A stretch of 25,504 nt of DNA from Pseudomonadota bacterium. Its GTDB lineage: Bacteria > Pseudomonadota > Alphaproteobacteria > Rhizobiales > Xanthobacteraceae. Positions 7,548 to 14,552 of the stretch are shown piece after piece. Position 1 is the stretch's first letter. Every line of letters starts with the position of its first letter. Position numbers and translations under genes: made by a program. Under the pieces are notes generated by a model. That model was not told the DNA's origin and ran no database searches. It saw nothing but the letters and a program-made list of their open reading frames with translations. The stretch is taken from positions 1 to 25,504 of the forward strand of contig JAKAMD010000005.1 of NCBI GenBank assembly GCA_021823875.1. Reading direction: 5' to 3'.

Positions 7548-7754
7548 TTATTCGTTGATCTGCAGCGCGTTGACGCCGAGTTTAGCTAAGTCAGGCGGCG
7601 GATCCGCCACCATGTCGATACGCAAGAGCGCCATGCGGCCGCAGCCTTCGCAACCGAGAATGCCGCCGACTTTGGTCAAAACATCATGAAGAGACTTCAT
7701 TTTCTGATCGCGGATATTGAGCTGGAGGGTAACAGACCGTGCACGCGTCGCCAT
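7548..7754 (-). CDS. 68-aa CxxC peptide, candidate MNIO substrate (RiPP precursor-like)
   Basis: A 68-residue peptide with a GGGAGAG ribosome site 6-12 bases before its ATG. An upstream start would add 25 residues but has no such site. Residues 7-30 look like a small folded leader (strand SVTLQLNI, helix KMKSLHDVLTKVGG). A single glycine-framed pair follows, GCEGCGR, with Cys35 and Cys38 as the only cysteines. Then comes a short strand and the tail PPPDLAKLGVNALQINE. There is no signal peptide. The stop TAA is nine bases before the MNIO start and in the same frame. Position, size and the isolated CxxC make it the likely substrate. It could instead be a small metal-binding or partner protein of the enzyme. 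I do not recognise a named family with certainty. Confidence 0.72.
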   Translation of the reverse strand: MATRARSVTLQLNIRDQKMKSLHDVLTKVGGILGCEGCGRMALLRIDMVADPPPDLAKLGVNALQINE

Positions 7755-7778
7755 GGTGCTCTCCCTGTCATGAATTGA

Positions 7779-7812
7779 ATGCAACTTTAAGAGAAACGAA
7801 AAAACGTTGCAT
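7779..7812 (-). promoter_or_regulatory. inverted repeat upstream of the peptide-MNIO operon
   Basis: Perfect 7-bp arms ATGCAAC (7779-7785) and GTTGCAT (7806-7812) are separated by 20 A+T-rich bases. They lie 25-58 bases before the peptide ATG, where a promoter or operator would be expected. The centre-to-centre distance of 27 bases exceeds a typical single-dimer site, so it could be two half-sites or a stem. No clear -35/-10 pair was recognised. Dyad seen; function inferred. Confidence 0.35.
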
Positions 7813-7925
7813 CTTAGAGTAGCGATCAAGTTCGAGCAACAAAAAGACCACGATCAGAAAAGCTATGATGATGACAGCGGATTTTGCGTGTAAATGCGCC
7901 GCATGCGATCGCGCTACCCCCTTTG

Positions 7926-7972
7926 TTCAGCGGTAACATTTTGCTGCCCACTTTTTTTAGCGGAAACATTTT
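7926..7972. repeat. two 17-bp direct repeats, possible insertion-sequence terminus remnant
   Basis: TTCAGCGGTAACATTTT (7926-7942) and TTTAGCGGAAACATTTT (7956-7972) differ at two positions and repeat with a 30-bp period. Multiple short direct repeats at a terminus are known from IS21-family and similar elements. No transposase gene is present nearby, so if this is an IS end it is a remnant. Repeat seen; origin inferred. Confidence 0.4.
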
Positions 7973-8005
7973 ATCGGAGTTCCGTCGCGCTGCTGCGCGA
8001 ACGGC

Positions 8006-8053
8006 AAGCCGGCTAACGCGAGGTGCTCTCACTTTGCTTTCGCGCGCTTCGCC
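8006..8053. repeat. ~48-bp duplicate of the UPF0260 gene 3' end (copy at 10185-10232)
   Basis: The stretch from AAGCCGGCTAACGCGAGG onward matches 10185-10232 with a few mismatches. At 10208 and beyond the match is the 3' end (stop codon and last lysine-rich codons) of the UPF0260 gene. The copy here is an orphan tail without the rest of the gene. The two copies bracket the acyltransferase gene in direct orientation. Confidence 0.75.
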
Positions 8054-8080
8054 CTCATTTCCCTTTGCCGGCGCGCTTCG

Positions 8081-8324
8081 CGCGCACGGAGGAGCGGCGG
8101 GTCATGGCATCTGATTCAAGTGTGGAAGAATGCCGGAAGGCTAAGAGAGCAGCGTTACGCCGCCACAAAATATGTTACGCCAATGAGCGAAAGCATCAAT
8201 CGATCGAGTCCAGTCCGCCTCTCCTTTCGCCTCTGGCACCCATCTTATCGGAGATTATTGAGTCCGCTTTGCCATCAAAAACAGACATCAGGCGGCCCAA
8301 GAGGCGTGTCCGCTAAGGGCCGGA
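8081..8324. repeat. ~245-bp direct repeat, copy B (right flank of MNIO cassette)
   Basis: Diverged copy of 5574-5819. It carries the first nine codons of the HTH gene on the reverse strand (ATG at 8105, MTRRSSVRA) and the DNA upstream of it. The HTH coding part stops abruptly at 8081 and is joined to the UPF0260-tail duplicate. The block matching 5693-5790 is the most conserved. The short minus-strand frame within it (8288 to 8196) is 30 codons here against 41 in copy A. Confidence 0.85.
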
Positions 8325-8396
8325 AGCAAACCTGCTCTACGAATTGATCGCTTTCCGTACCAGCGGGATGTTTAGGCGGTACGGACGTGCAATGGA

Positions 8397-9674
8397 TCAG
8401 CCCCTATCCATTACCGAAATCGGAGCGATATTGCGGGTCATTTGTGTCGCAGGCTTCACAGTAAGCCGCCCTATCCGACGGCTTAAATAAATCGCTGGAC
8501 GATCCACGCCCTTTTCAAACAGGGCTGCAACAATGAGTGAAAATCCTACGCCCAATATGACTGTAAGCACCTTTGCAATCAGCGTTCCGCCGAGGTCAAC
8601 AAGAACGGCAGAAGTAAACGTGAGCAGAATCGAAAAATGGGTCAGATATAAACTAAAGGAGATGCGGCCGAACCATCGAGCCAATTGCGAATTCAAGGCG
8701 CGCTGCGCCGGAGCCACCATGATAACGCCGGAAAAAAGAAGCATGGCTTCAAGCAAGCTTTGAGTATGGAAAAGGTCCAACACGCCAGGCAAGCCAACGT
8801 GCGTAGTGTAAGCGGAGGACAGATTTGCCAACCAATGCCAGCCGCTATGGCTGGATACGGCCACACCGCATATGAAAGCAGCAATTCCAGCAATTTGAAC
8901 TGGACCACGCCGTGTCAGCGCGTGCCAACGAGGAGACATCAGCAGAGGTGCGATCAAGTGGCCAATTACGAAAAGACTAAGAGGATGAGTTCCTAGAAAG
9001 GCCAGCAACAAGAAGCAAACGGCCAGATGGAACACTCGCCCTGCGAGTGATCGAATTGCGACTAATATTAAGACCAGCAAAGACCCATAGAATTCGAAAT
9101 GCAGTGTCCAAAGCGGCGCGTTGAACGACGTTGCCGTGCTCGGCACATGCCAAGCTGTTAATAAATACGCCGGCCACAACGTGGTCTGCGGCCCAGTATA
9201 CCCGGTCAGCAAGCTGTAGAACGTAACTTCCTTTAACACGGACCACAAACCAATATTGTGCGGTCCGATAATAGCAAGCCAGCTAACAGAGCCGGTCATT
9301 TCGCCAGCGACAACATGTGCTCCCGCAAATAGCCAGAAGAGGAATGCAGCGAGAAGTATGCTGGCGGCCATCGGTAGACCTAAACGCACAAGTCTACGTC
9401 CGAGCCCAACACCAATTGCGTAGGGCTGCGAAGAATAAGAATACGTAAGCGCTGCGCCGCTGATTAAGAAAAAGACATAAACCGACGCGTAACCATCAAT
9501 AACGAAGAAAGCCGGGGCATGAATGACCCAGGGGTCCGATTTGTCGGATGTTTGAATCGAATGCAAGAGCCCGATCGCGGGCAGAAACGCGGTGCAGTAG
9601 TGGAGCCCCACCACTTGCAAAGCCGCGATGCCTCGCAATCCGTCCAAAAAATCGACACGTTGAGCCTCTTTCAT
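8397..9674 (-). CDS. acyltransferase family 3 membrane protein (OafA/YrhL-like)
   Basis: A 425-residue inner-membrane protein with about ten hydrophobic segments. It opens with the family signature RVDFLDGLRGIAALQVVGLH (6-25), including the Arg and His that are conserved in acyltransferase-3 enzymes. PLWTLHFEFYGSLLVLI corresponds to the WSL-x-EEQFY-like motif, and FGRISFSLYLTHF lies in the C-terminal part. Family members transfer O-acetyl or other acyl groups to surface polysaccharides, lipid A, Nod factors or antibiotics. There is no sugar-biosynthesis cluster beside it, so the acceptor is unknown. It is a single gene, visibly richer in A+T than its neighbours, and flanked by a direct repeat, all consistent with horizontal acquisition. 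The ATG at 9674 fits the family N-terminus. Confidence 0.88.
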   Translation of the reverse strand: MKEAQRVDFLDGLRGIAALQVVGLHYCTAFLPAIGLLHSIQTSDKSDPWVIHAPAFFVIDGYASVYVFFLISGAALTYSYSSQPYAIGVGLGRRLVRLGLPMAASILLAAFLFWLFAGAHVVAGEMTGSVSWLAIIGPHNIGLWSVLKEVTFYSLLTGYTGPQTTLWPAYLLTAWHVPSTATSFNAPLWTLHFEFYGSLLVLILVAIRSLAGRVFHLAVCFLLLAFLGTHPLSLFVIGHLIAPLLMSPRWHALTRRGPVQIAGIAAFICGVAVSSHSGWHWLANLSSAYTTHVGLPGVLDLFHTQSLLEAMLLFSGVIMVAPAQRALNSQLARWFGRISFSLYLTHFSILLTFTSAVLVDLGGTLIAKVLTVILGVGFSLIVAALFEKGVDRPAIYLSRRIGRLTVKPATQMTRNIAPISVMDRG

Positions 9675-10207
9675 CTCAACCTATAGGGCTTTTGGTGGCG
9701 TCCATCAAAAACCTGTATTTTCTCTCGGAATGTCGTGAGACTCGATCAAATAATCGAAAATCATCGAGCTATTCTTAAGCTATCAAGTCGCTCTTAACAT
9801 TGGACTACCCCATTAGCGTAATTTAGAGCTTCGCTTCGGGGGAATATTGACCTGCGCGCCTTGCTCGCTGGCAAGCGTCCGATCCAGTCGGGCAATTGGA
9901 ACATCTCGTCTCAGGCCTTGGACCGGGCAGCAATGGGCCCATGATGTTACGAGATTGCCCTTTGGTACAGCATTGCCAACAATGCTGGAACTCGTCCGAA
10001 ATGCCTGTTGTGGGTCATTAGCGGACCTAAATGAAATATCCATTCCGCGCCTGCTCAGCCCTCAAAAGCCGACATCATTTGGCACGAGCGCAATACTTGC
10101 TGCTAAAGCCACTTCCGATAATGAAAAGTATCGCGCGCTGTATCATTCCATGACGTTGTAAGCACGCGTCGTTGATCCGAACCGAAGCCGGCTACCGCGA
10201 GGTGCTC
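9675..10207. other. 533-bp stretch without a recognisable gene, A+T-richer
   Basis: Open frames exist on both strands (9847-10161 plus, 104 codons; 9813-10043 minus, 76 codons). They overlap and lack clear ribosome sites, and I recognise neither product. The segment looks like remnant or dispersed intergenic sequence accompanying the acyltransferase insertion. Its right end (10185-10207) begins the 48-bp duplication shared with 8006. Confidence 0.4.
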
Positions 10208-10232
10208 TCACTTTGCCTTCCCGCGCTTCGCG
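10185..10232. repeat. ~48-bp direct repeat, original copy overlapping the UPF0260 stop
   Basis: Matches 8006-8053. Here the repeat is in its natural context: 3' non-coding bases, the TGA at 10208-10210 and the last codons of the UPF0260 gene. This copy is probably ancestral and the one at 8006 a duplicate left by insertion or recombination. Confidence 0.75.
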
Positions 10233-10708
10233 CCTTTCGGCCACTTCCCCGGCCAACTCACGATGTATTCCACCAACTCTTCGTCCGGCACGTCCTTCTC
10301 GCTCGCCGCCACCCGCCCGCGCACCGAGATGCCGGCCTCGTGCACCGTCTCCTTGCGGCCCGACTTGAGCGGGTGCCACCAGGCCAAATCCTTGCCCTCC
10401 GCCACCAGCCGGTAGGCGCAGGTCGGCGGCAGCCAAGTCAGCCGCTTCACGTTGCGCGGGGTCAGCCGCACGCAGTCATCCACCTTGGCCTGCCGGTGCG
10501 CATAGTCGCGGCAGCGGCAGGTCTGGTCGTCGAGCAGCTTGCAGCCGACGCTGGTGTACACCGTCTCGCCGGTGTCGATGTCGGTCAGCTTGTTGAGGCA
10601 GCAGCGCCCGCAGCCGTCGCACAGGCTTTCCCATTCGCGCTTGCTCATCTCGCTCATGCGCTTGCGGCGCCAGAAGGGGGCGGTGTCGTCGGGCTTTTGC
10701 GTGCTCAT
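10208..10708 (-). CDS. UPF0260 (YcgN family) cysteine-rich protein
   Basis: A 166-residue cytoplasmic protein. It has the UPF0260 signature WESLCDGCGRCCLNKL with Cys30, Cys33, Cys36 and Cys37. Further conserved cysteines are at 56, 64, 66, 79 and 97, and DLAWWHPL is also present. The pattern belongs to the YkgJ/CxxCxxCC group of putative metal-cluster-binding proteins; biochemical function is not established. I chose the ATG at 10708 (MSTQKPDDTAPFWRRKR) because the family begins with a PFW-containing N-terminus. The open frame continues upstream but is non-homologous there. The ribosome site is weak. The gene is divergent from the penicillin-binding protein gene and its 3' end is duplicated at 8006-8053. 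Confidence 0.88.
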   Translation of the reverse strand: MSTQKPDDTAPFWRRKRMSEMSKREWESLCDGCGRCCLNKLTDIDTGETVYTSVGCKLLDDQTCRCRDYAHRQAKVDDCVRLTPRNVKRLTWLPPTCAYRLVAEGKDLAWWHPLKSGRKETVHEAGISVRGRVAASEKDVPDEELVEYIVSWPGKWPKGAKRGKAK

Positions 10709-11101
10709 GTCCGGACTGGCAAAGACGGGGATAGCGACCTGCCCCTCCCGGCCGGTCCGGCCCGGCCCGTTGGGCCAAGGCGGAGGCGGGGAAGCGACAG
10801 GGAGGGCGTAGCACAGATGCCGGCCGCGCGATGATCCCCTCGTCCGCCATCCACTGCCGGTACGAAGCAACCACCGGTGCACGGCAAGGCGTTTTCGTCC
10901 TGTTCCGCCGCCCCGCGCCGCCTCGGCCGGCGCGCCAGGGGCGAAACCGGCCTGATTTCACCGCATTTCCCGTTCACTCTCCCACCGTTTACCGCTTCGC
11001 CGGCATTGGCCGCGACCACCCCGATCGGCTACAACAAGCCGCCGGCGCCGGGCGCCGCGCGTGCCGTCCGATAAGCCGCCGTTTCGCGAGAGAGCCGAGC
11101 C
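10709..11101. other. 393-bp divergent intergenic region, no gene seen
   Basis: This lies between the UPF0260 gene (leftward) and the penicillin-binding protein gene (rightward) and should contain both promoters. It is very G+C rich. A small hairpin (GGCCC, GTT, GGGCC) is at 10764-10776 within a pyrimidine/purine-skewed stretch resembling dispersed palindromic repeats. Open frames on the plus strand (for example 10831-11220) have no product character I recognise and run into the PBP gene. No clear promoter hexamers identified. Confidence 0.4.
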
Positions 11102-13339
11102 TTGCGCGACCTGTTTCCCGAGGACTGGAAGCCCAACGTCAAGAAGTGGCTGCTGGGCATCGATTCCTGGATCGATTTCAGCCTGTTCCGCGGCGGCATG
11201 GGCCTGCGCGAGACCTATGAGCGTTTCTCCACCTTCATGGACCGTTTCCACGTCGCCGGCTGGCGGCGCTGGCTGAACGAGTTCACCTCGGAGGCGGCGA
11301 CGCTCGGCACGGTCGGGCTGATCGTGATGCTGGCGCTCGCCATGCCCGCCTTCCGCGAGACCTCCGACAACGACTGGCTGAAGAAGTCGGAACTGGCGGT
11401 GACCTTCCTCGACCGCTACGGCAACGAGATCGGCACCCGCGGCATCCGCCACAACGATTCGATCCCGCTCGACCAGTTCCCCGACGTGCTGATCAAGGCG
11501 GTGCTGGCGACCGAGGACCGGCGCTTCTACGAGCATTTCGGCGTCGACATCACCGGCATCTTCCGCGCCCTCGTTACCAATGCCAAGGCCGGCGGCGTCG
11601 TGCAGGGCGGCTCCACCATCACCCAGCAGCTCGCCAAGAACCTGTTCCTGTCGAACGAGCGCACGCTCGATCGCAAGATCAAGGAGGCGTTCCTGGCGCT
11701 GTGGCTGGAATCGCGGCTGACCAAGAACGAAATTCTGAAGCTCTATCTCGACCGCGCCTATATGGGCGGCGGCGCCTTCGGCGTCGACGCCGCCGCGCGC
11801 TACTATTTCAACAAGTCGGCGCGCGACGTGAACCTGGCGGAAGCCGCCATGCTGGCCGGCCTGTTCAAGGCGCCGACCAAGTTCTCGCCCAACGTCAACC
11901 TGCCGGCGGCGCGCGCGCGCGCCAATGTCGTGCTCGACAATCTGGTCGACAACGGATTCATGACCGAGGGTCAGGTGTTCGGCGCCCGCCGCCACCCCGC
12001 CACCCCCGTCGACCGCAAGGACGAGCAGGCGCCGAATTACTATCTCGATTGGGCCTTCGACCAAGTCAAGAAACTGGTCGACACCTTCCCGAAATCGGTG
12101 ACCGAACGCGTGTTCGTGGTGCGCACCGCGCTCGATCCCAATCTGCAGCGGGCGGCGGATCTCGCAGTGGAGAATTCGCTGCGACAATATGGTCAGCAAT
12201 ACAACGCCCATCAGGCGGCCACGGTCTTGATGAGTACCGACGGCGCAGTGCGGGCGATGGTGGGAGGGCGCGACTATGGCGCCAGCCAGTTCAATCGCGC
12301 CACCGACGCCATGCGTCAGCCCGGCTCCTCGTTCAAGCCTTACGTCTATGCGACCGCACTGGAACACGGCCTCAAACCGAGTTCGATCGTGGTCGACGCG
12401 CCGATCTGCCTCGGCAACTGGTGCCCGCATAATTACGGCGGCGGATACCGCGGCGCCATGACGCTGATCACGGCGCTCACTCATTCGATCAATACGATCG
12501 CCGTGCGACTGTCGGTCATGATCGGCGACGGCAATGCCAAGCTCGGGCGCTCCCGCATCATCAAAACCGCGCGCGACATGGGCATTGTCACGCCGCTGCC
12601 CGATACGCCCTCGCTGCCGATCGGCGCCGATGCCGTCAACGTGCTCGAGCATGTCGGCGCCTACGCCACCTTCCCCAATCTCGGCATGAAGGTCGAGCCG
12701 CACGCGATCCTGGAAGTGCGCACCGGCAACGGCAAGCTGATCTGGCGTTACGACCGCGACGGCCCGAAGCCGAAACGGGTGCTGCCGGCGCATGTCGCGC
12801 AAGAGATGATCACCATGATGAACAGCGTGGTGGAGAACGGCACCGGCCGCCGCGCCCGTCTCGATGGCATCGCTGCCTCCGGCAAGACCGGCACCACCAA
12901 CGCTTATCGCGACGCCTGGTTCATGGGCTACACCGGCAACTTCGTCTGCGGGGTCTGGTTCGGCAACGACAACTACGACCCGACCAACCGCATGACCGGC
13001 GGCTCGCTGCCGGCCATGACCTGGCACAGCATCATGGAATATGCCCACCAGGGCATCGAGATCAAACCGCTGCCCGGTATTCCAGTCCCCGAGCGCAAGC
13101 TGCCGGTGATGGCCGTGCGCCAAGATAAAACCAATGAGCCGCCGCCGCCGCCGCGCCCGGTCATGCTGACCAAGAAGGGCGCCGATATTCTGGGTCACAT
13201 CGAACACATGATGGACGCTGCCAACCGCGCTTTGGGCCCGCTGCCCGAGGCCGCCACGGTTGACAAGAAGAAGCAGGCCGCGCGACAAGGCGACGCGCTC
13301 GCCTCGGCGCTGGAGGGTCGAGCTTTTGAGCGCAACTGA
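11102..13339 (+). CDS. class A penicillin-binding protein (PBP1a family), bifunctional
   Basis: A 745-residue peptidoglycan synthase. An amphipathic cytoplasmic N-terminus (1-65) is followed by one membrane helix (about 66-84). The GT51 glycosyltransferase domain (about 110-285) has ATEDRRFYEHFG with catalytic Glu138, and GGSTITQQLAKNLFL. The transpeptidase domain (about 365-620) has SSFK with nucleophile Ser409, HSIN (Ser462, Asn464) and KTGTT (Lys595). The tail is proline- and charge-rich (660-745). It polymerises and cross-links lipid II-derived glycan in the periplasm. The start is TTG: an in-frame TAA at 11072-11074 leaves no ATG or GTG before it, and MRDLFPEDWKP matches the usual N-terminus. 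DUF1214 and DUF1254 genes follow on the same strand. Confidence 0.95.
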   Translation: MRDLFPEDWKPNVKKWLLGIDSWIDFSLFRGGMGLRETYERFSTFMDRFHVAGWRRWLNEFTSEAATLGTVGLIVMLALAMPAFRETSDNDWLKKSELAVTFLDRYGNEIGTRGIRHNDSIPLDQFPDVLIKAVLATEDRRFYEHFGVDITGIFRALVTNAKAGGVVQGGSTITQQLAKNLFLSNERTLDRKIKEAFLALWLESRLTKNEILKLYLDRAYMGGGAFGVDAAARYYFNKSARDVNLAEAAMLAGLFKAPTKFSPNVNLPAARARANVVLDNLVDNGFMTEGQVFGARRHPATPVDRKDEQAPNYYLDWAFDQVKKLVDTFPKSVTERVFVVRTALDPNLQRAADLAVENSLRQYGQQYNAHQAATVLMSTDGAVRAMVGGRDYGASQFNRATDAMRQPGSSFKPYVYATALEHGLKPSSIVVDAPICLGNWCPHNYGGGYRGAMTLITALTHSINTIAVRLSVMIGDGNAKLGRSRIIKTARDMGIVTPLPDTPSLPIGADAVNVLEHVGAYATFPNLGMKVEPHAILEVRTGNGKLIWRYDRDGPKPKRVLPAHVAQEMITMMNSVVENGTGRRARLDGIAASGKTGTTNAYRDAWFMGYTGNFVCGVWFGNDNYDPTNRMTGGSLPAMTWHSIMEYAHQGIEIKPLPGIPVPERKLPVMAVRQDKTNEPPPPPRPVMLTKKGADILGHIEHMMDAANRALGPLPEAATVDKKKQAARQGDALASALEGRAFERN

Positions 13340-13407
13340 TTAGCCGCACACCTGCGACCGGCGTAGTCTCACCGGGTCCCGAATCGAGTTCCTCTTCCAC
13401 CAGCGGA

Positions 13408-13992
13408 TTGACCTTGCGGCTGCTACTCGGAACGCTGTTCACGCTTGTCATCGCCGCGATCGTCGGTCTTGGCGCGACTTATCTTGCGCTCACCCACGAT
13501 ACCGCGTTCGGCGCCATGACCATCGGCAGTTGGACGGCCTTTCCAAAAACCGGGACCGTGGATATCGACCCCTACGCCCGCGCGCTGCTTGCCCGCACGG
13601 GTCGGCTGCCGGTCGCGCTGGGCGATGGCGTCTCCTTCATCGCGCGCACAGACGACAAGGGCCGGCCGCTCGACGGCCGCTGCGAGGTGCTGGTCACCGG
13701 CGTCACGCCGGCAGCGCGCTTCTGGACGCTGACCCTCTACACCGCAAAAGGCGAGCTCGCGCCCAATTCGGTGCACCGTCACGGCTTCACCAGCCAGGAA
13801 ATCGTGCGGCGTTCCGACGGCAGCCTGCAGATCGTCATTGCCCCGCGCGCGGAGCCCGGCAACTGGCTGCCGACCGGTGGTATCGAACATTATGTTCTCG
13901 CCCTGCGCTTCTATGACACCTCGGTGGGTGTTGCCACCAAGGAAGGCCGCGAAGTCCCGATGCCGGCCATCGCCACACGGAGTTGCCCATGA
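13408..13992 (+). CDS. DUF1214 domain membrane-anchored protein
   Basis: A 194-residue protein with an N-terminal membrane helix (about 3-28) and an exported beta-rich DUF1214 domain. Features include GSWTAFPKTGTVDIDPYARA, FWTLTLYTAKGEL, and NSVHRHGFTSQEIVR followed by GSLQIVIAP and GNWLPTGG. In most bacteria DUF1254 and DUF1214 are two halves of one exported protein of unknown function. Here they are two adjacent genes with the DUF1214 half first. The start is a TTG at 13408; an upstream alternative cannot be excluded. The TGA overlaps the next ATG (ATGA), so the two are translationally coupled. It probably acts at the outer face of the inner membrane; function unknown. Confidence 0.82.
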   Translation: MTLRLLLGTLFTLVIAAIVGLGATYLALTHDTAFGAMTIGSWTAFPKTGTVDIDPYARALLARTGRLPVALGDGVSFIARTDDKGRPLDGRCEVLVTGVTPAARFWTLTLYTAKGELAPNSVHRHGFTSQEIVRRSDGSLQIVIAPRAEPGNWLPTGGIEHYVLALRFYDTSVGVATKEGREVPMPAIATRSCP

Positions 13993-14552
13993 TCCGTTGG
14001 CTGCTCCTCCTACTCGGCGGTTTGCTGCTCGGCGGCATCGTGCATCTCGCCACCATCTTCATCCTGCCGCGCACCGCGACGCAGGACGCCTATTCGCGTC
14101 TCACGCCGATTGCGCCGGTCAACAAAGTGGTCACGCTGCCCGAACCGACGCCGGAAAAGGCGCTCATGCCATATATGGATCCCGCTTTCGCCGAGTCGGT
14201 CTGTCGCTATGATCTTTCGCAAGGCCCGCTCAAGCTGAGCGTGCCGCTGAGCACCGCCTATACCTCGGTCTCGTTCTATACCAACAAGGACGTGGCTTAT
14301 TACGCCATCAACGACCGCGCCGCCGGCCGCGGTGCCATCGTGCTCGATCTGATGACGGCCGAGCAGCATAGTGAAATGCCGGAGAATGAGGACATCACAG
14401 CGGCAGACCGGCTGATCGTCGAATCGCCGACGCTGACCGGCCTGATCGCGATCCGCGCGCTGGCGACGGAGCCGGGCCTGATGCCGACGGCGCAGCAGGT
14501 CGTCGCCGCTGCGCAATGCAAGAAGACAGAGGAAGCCAAGGCTTCAAATTAA
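13989..14552 (+). CDS. DUF1254 domain membrane-anchored protein
   Basis: A 187-residue protein with an N-terminal membrane helix (about 4-27, leucine/glycine-rich) and a periplasmic DUF1254-like domain. The domain contains HLATIFILPRTATQDAYSRL and later SVSFYTNKDVAYYAINDRA. It pairs with the DUF1214 protein encoded by the overlapping upstream gene, and the two probably form one complex equivalent to the fused DUF1254-DUF1214 proteins (inference). I use the ATG at 13989, which overlaps the preceding stop by four bases; a TTG six bases earlier is possible. The stop TAA at 14550-14552 directly abuts the stop of the convergent lipoprotein gene, leaving no room for a conventional terminator. Confidence 0.8.
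   Translation: MIRWLLLLLGGLLLGGIVHLATIFILPRTATQDAYSRLTPIAPVNKVVTLPEPTPEKALMPYMDPAFAESVCRYDLSQGPLKLSVPLSTAYTSVSFYTNKDVAYYAINDRAAGRGAIVLDLMTAEQHSEMPENEDITAADRLIVESPTLTGLIAIRALATEPGLMPTAQQVVAAAQCKKTEEAKASN

Larger units (their letters stand above)
7755..8396. other. gene-free accessory stretch between MNIO cassette and acyltransferase
   Basis: No convincing gene lies here. It holds the cassette's upstream region with an inverted repeat (7779-7812), a pair of 17-bp direct repeats (7926-7942 and 7956-7972), a ~48-bp fragment of a UPF0260 gene 3' end (8006-8053) and copy B of the flanking repeat (8081-8324). The minus-strand frame through 7826-8105 is a chimera of these pieces. A real start (MTRRSSVRA, ATG at 8105) is followed by unrelated sequence with a stop after 16 codons. 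Confidence 0.6.

Noticed and set aside
6747..7589. 280-codon plus-strand frame across the MNIO gene
   Set aside because: Shadow frame; all family motifs are on the minus strand.
7826..8032. 68-codon minus-strand frame upstream of the MNIO cassette
   Set aside because: Composed of the duplicated gene tail and the IS-like repeats; no ribosome site and no protein-like pattern.
9847..10161. 104-codon plus-strand frame in the orphan segment
   Set aside because: No ribosome site or recognisable family; overlaps another frame on the opposite strand. Kept only as unassigned sequence.
10831..11220. 129-codon plus-strand frame running into the PBP gene start
   Set aside because: No ribosome site or recognisable protein, and it overlaps the N-terminus of an established gene in another frame.
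10958..13288. 776-codon open frame on the minus strand
   Set aside because: It mirrors the penicillin-binding protein gene; its His/Arg/Gly-rich composition is typical of an antisense shadow in G+C-rich DNA.
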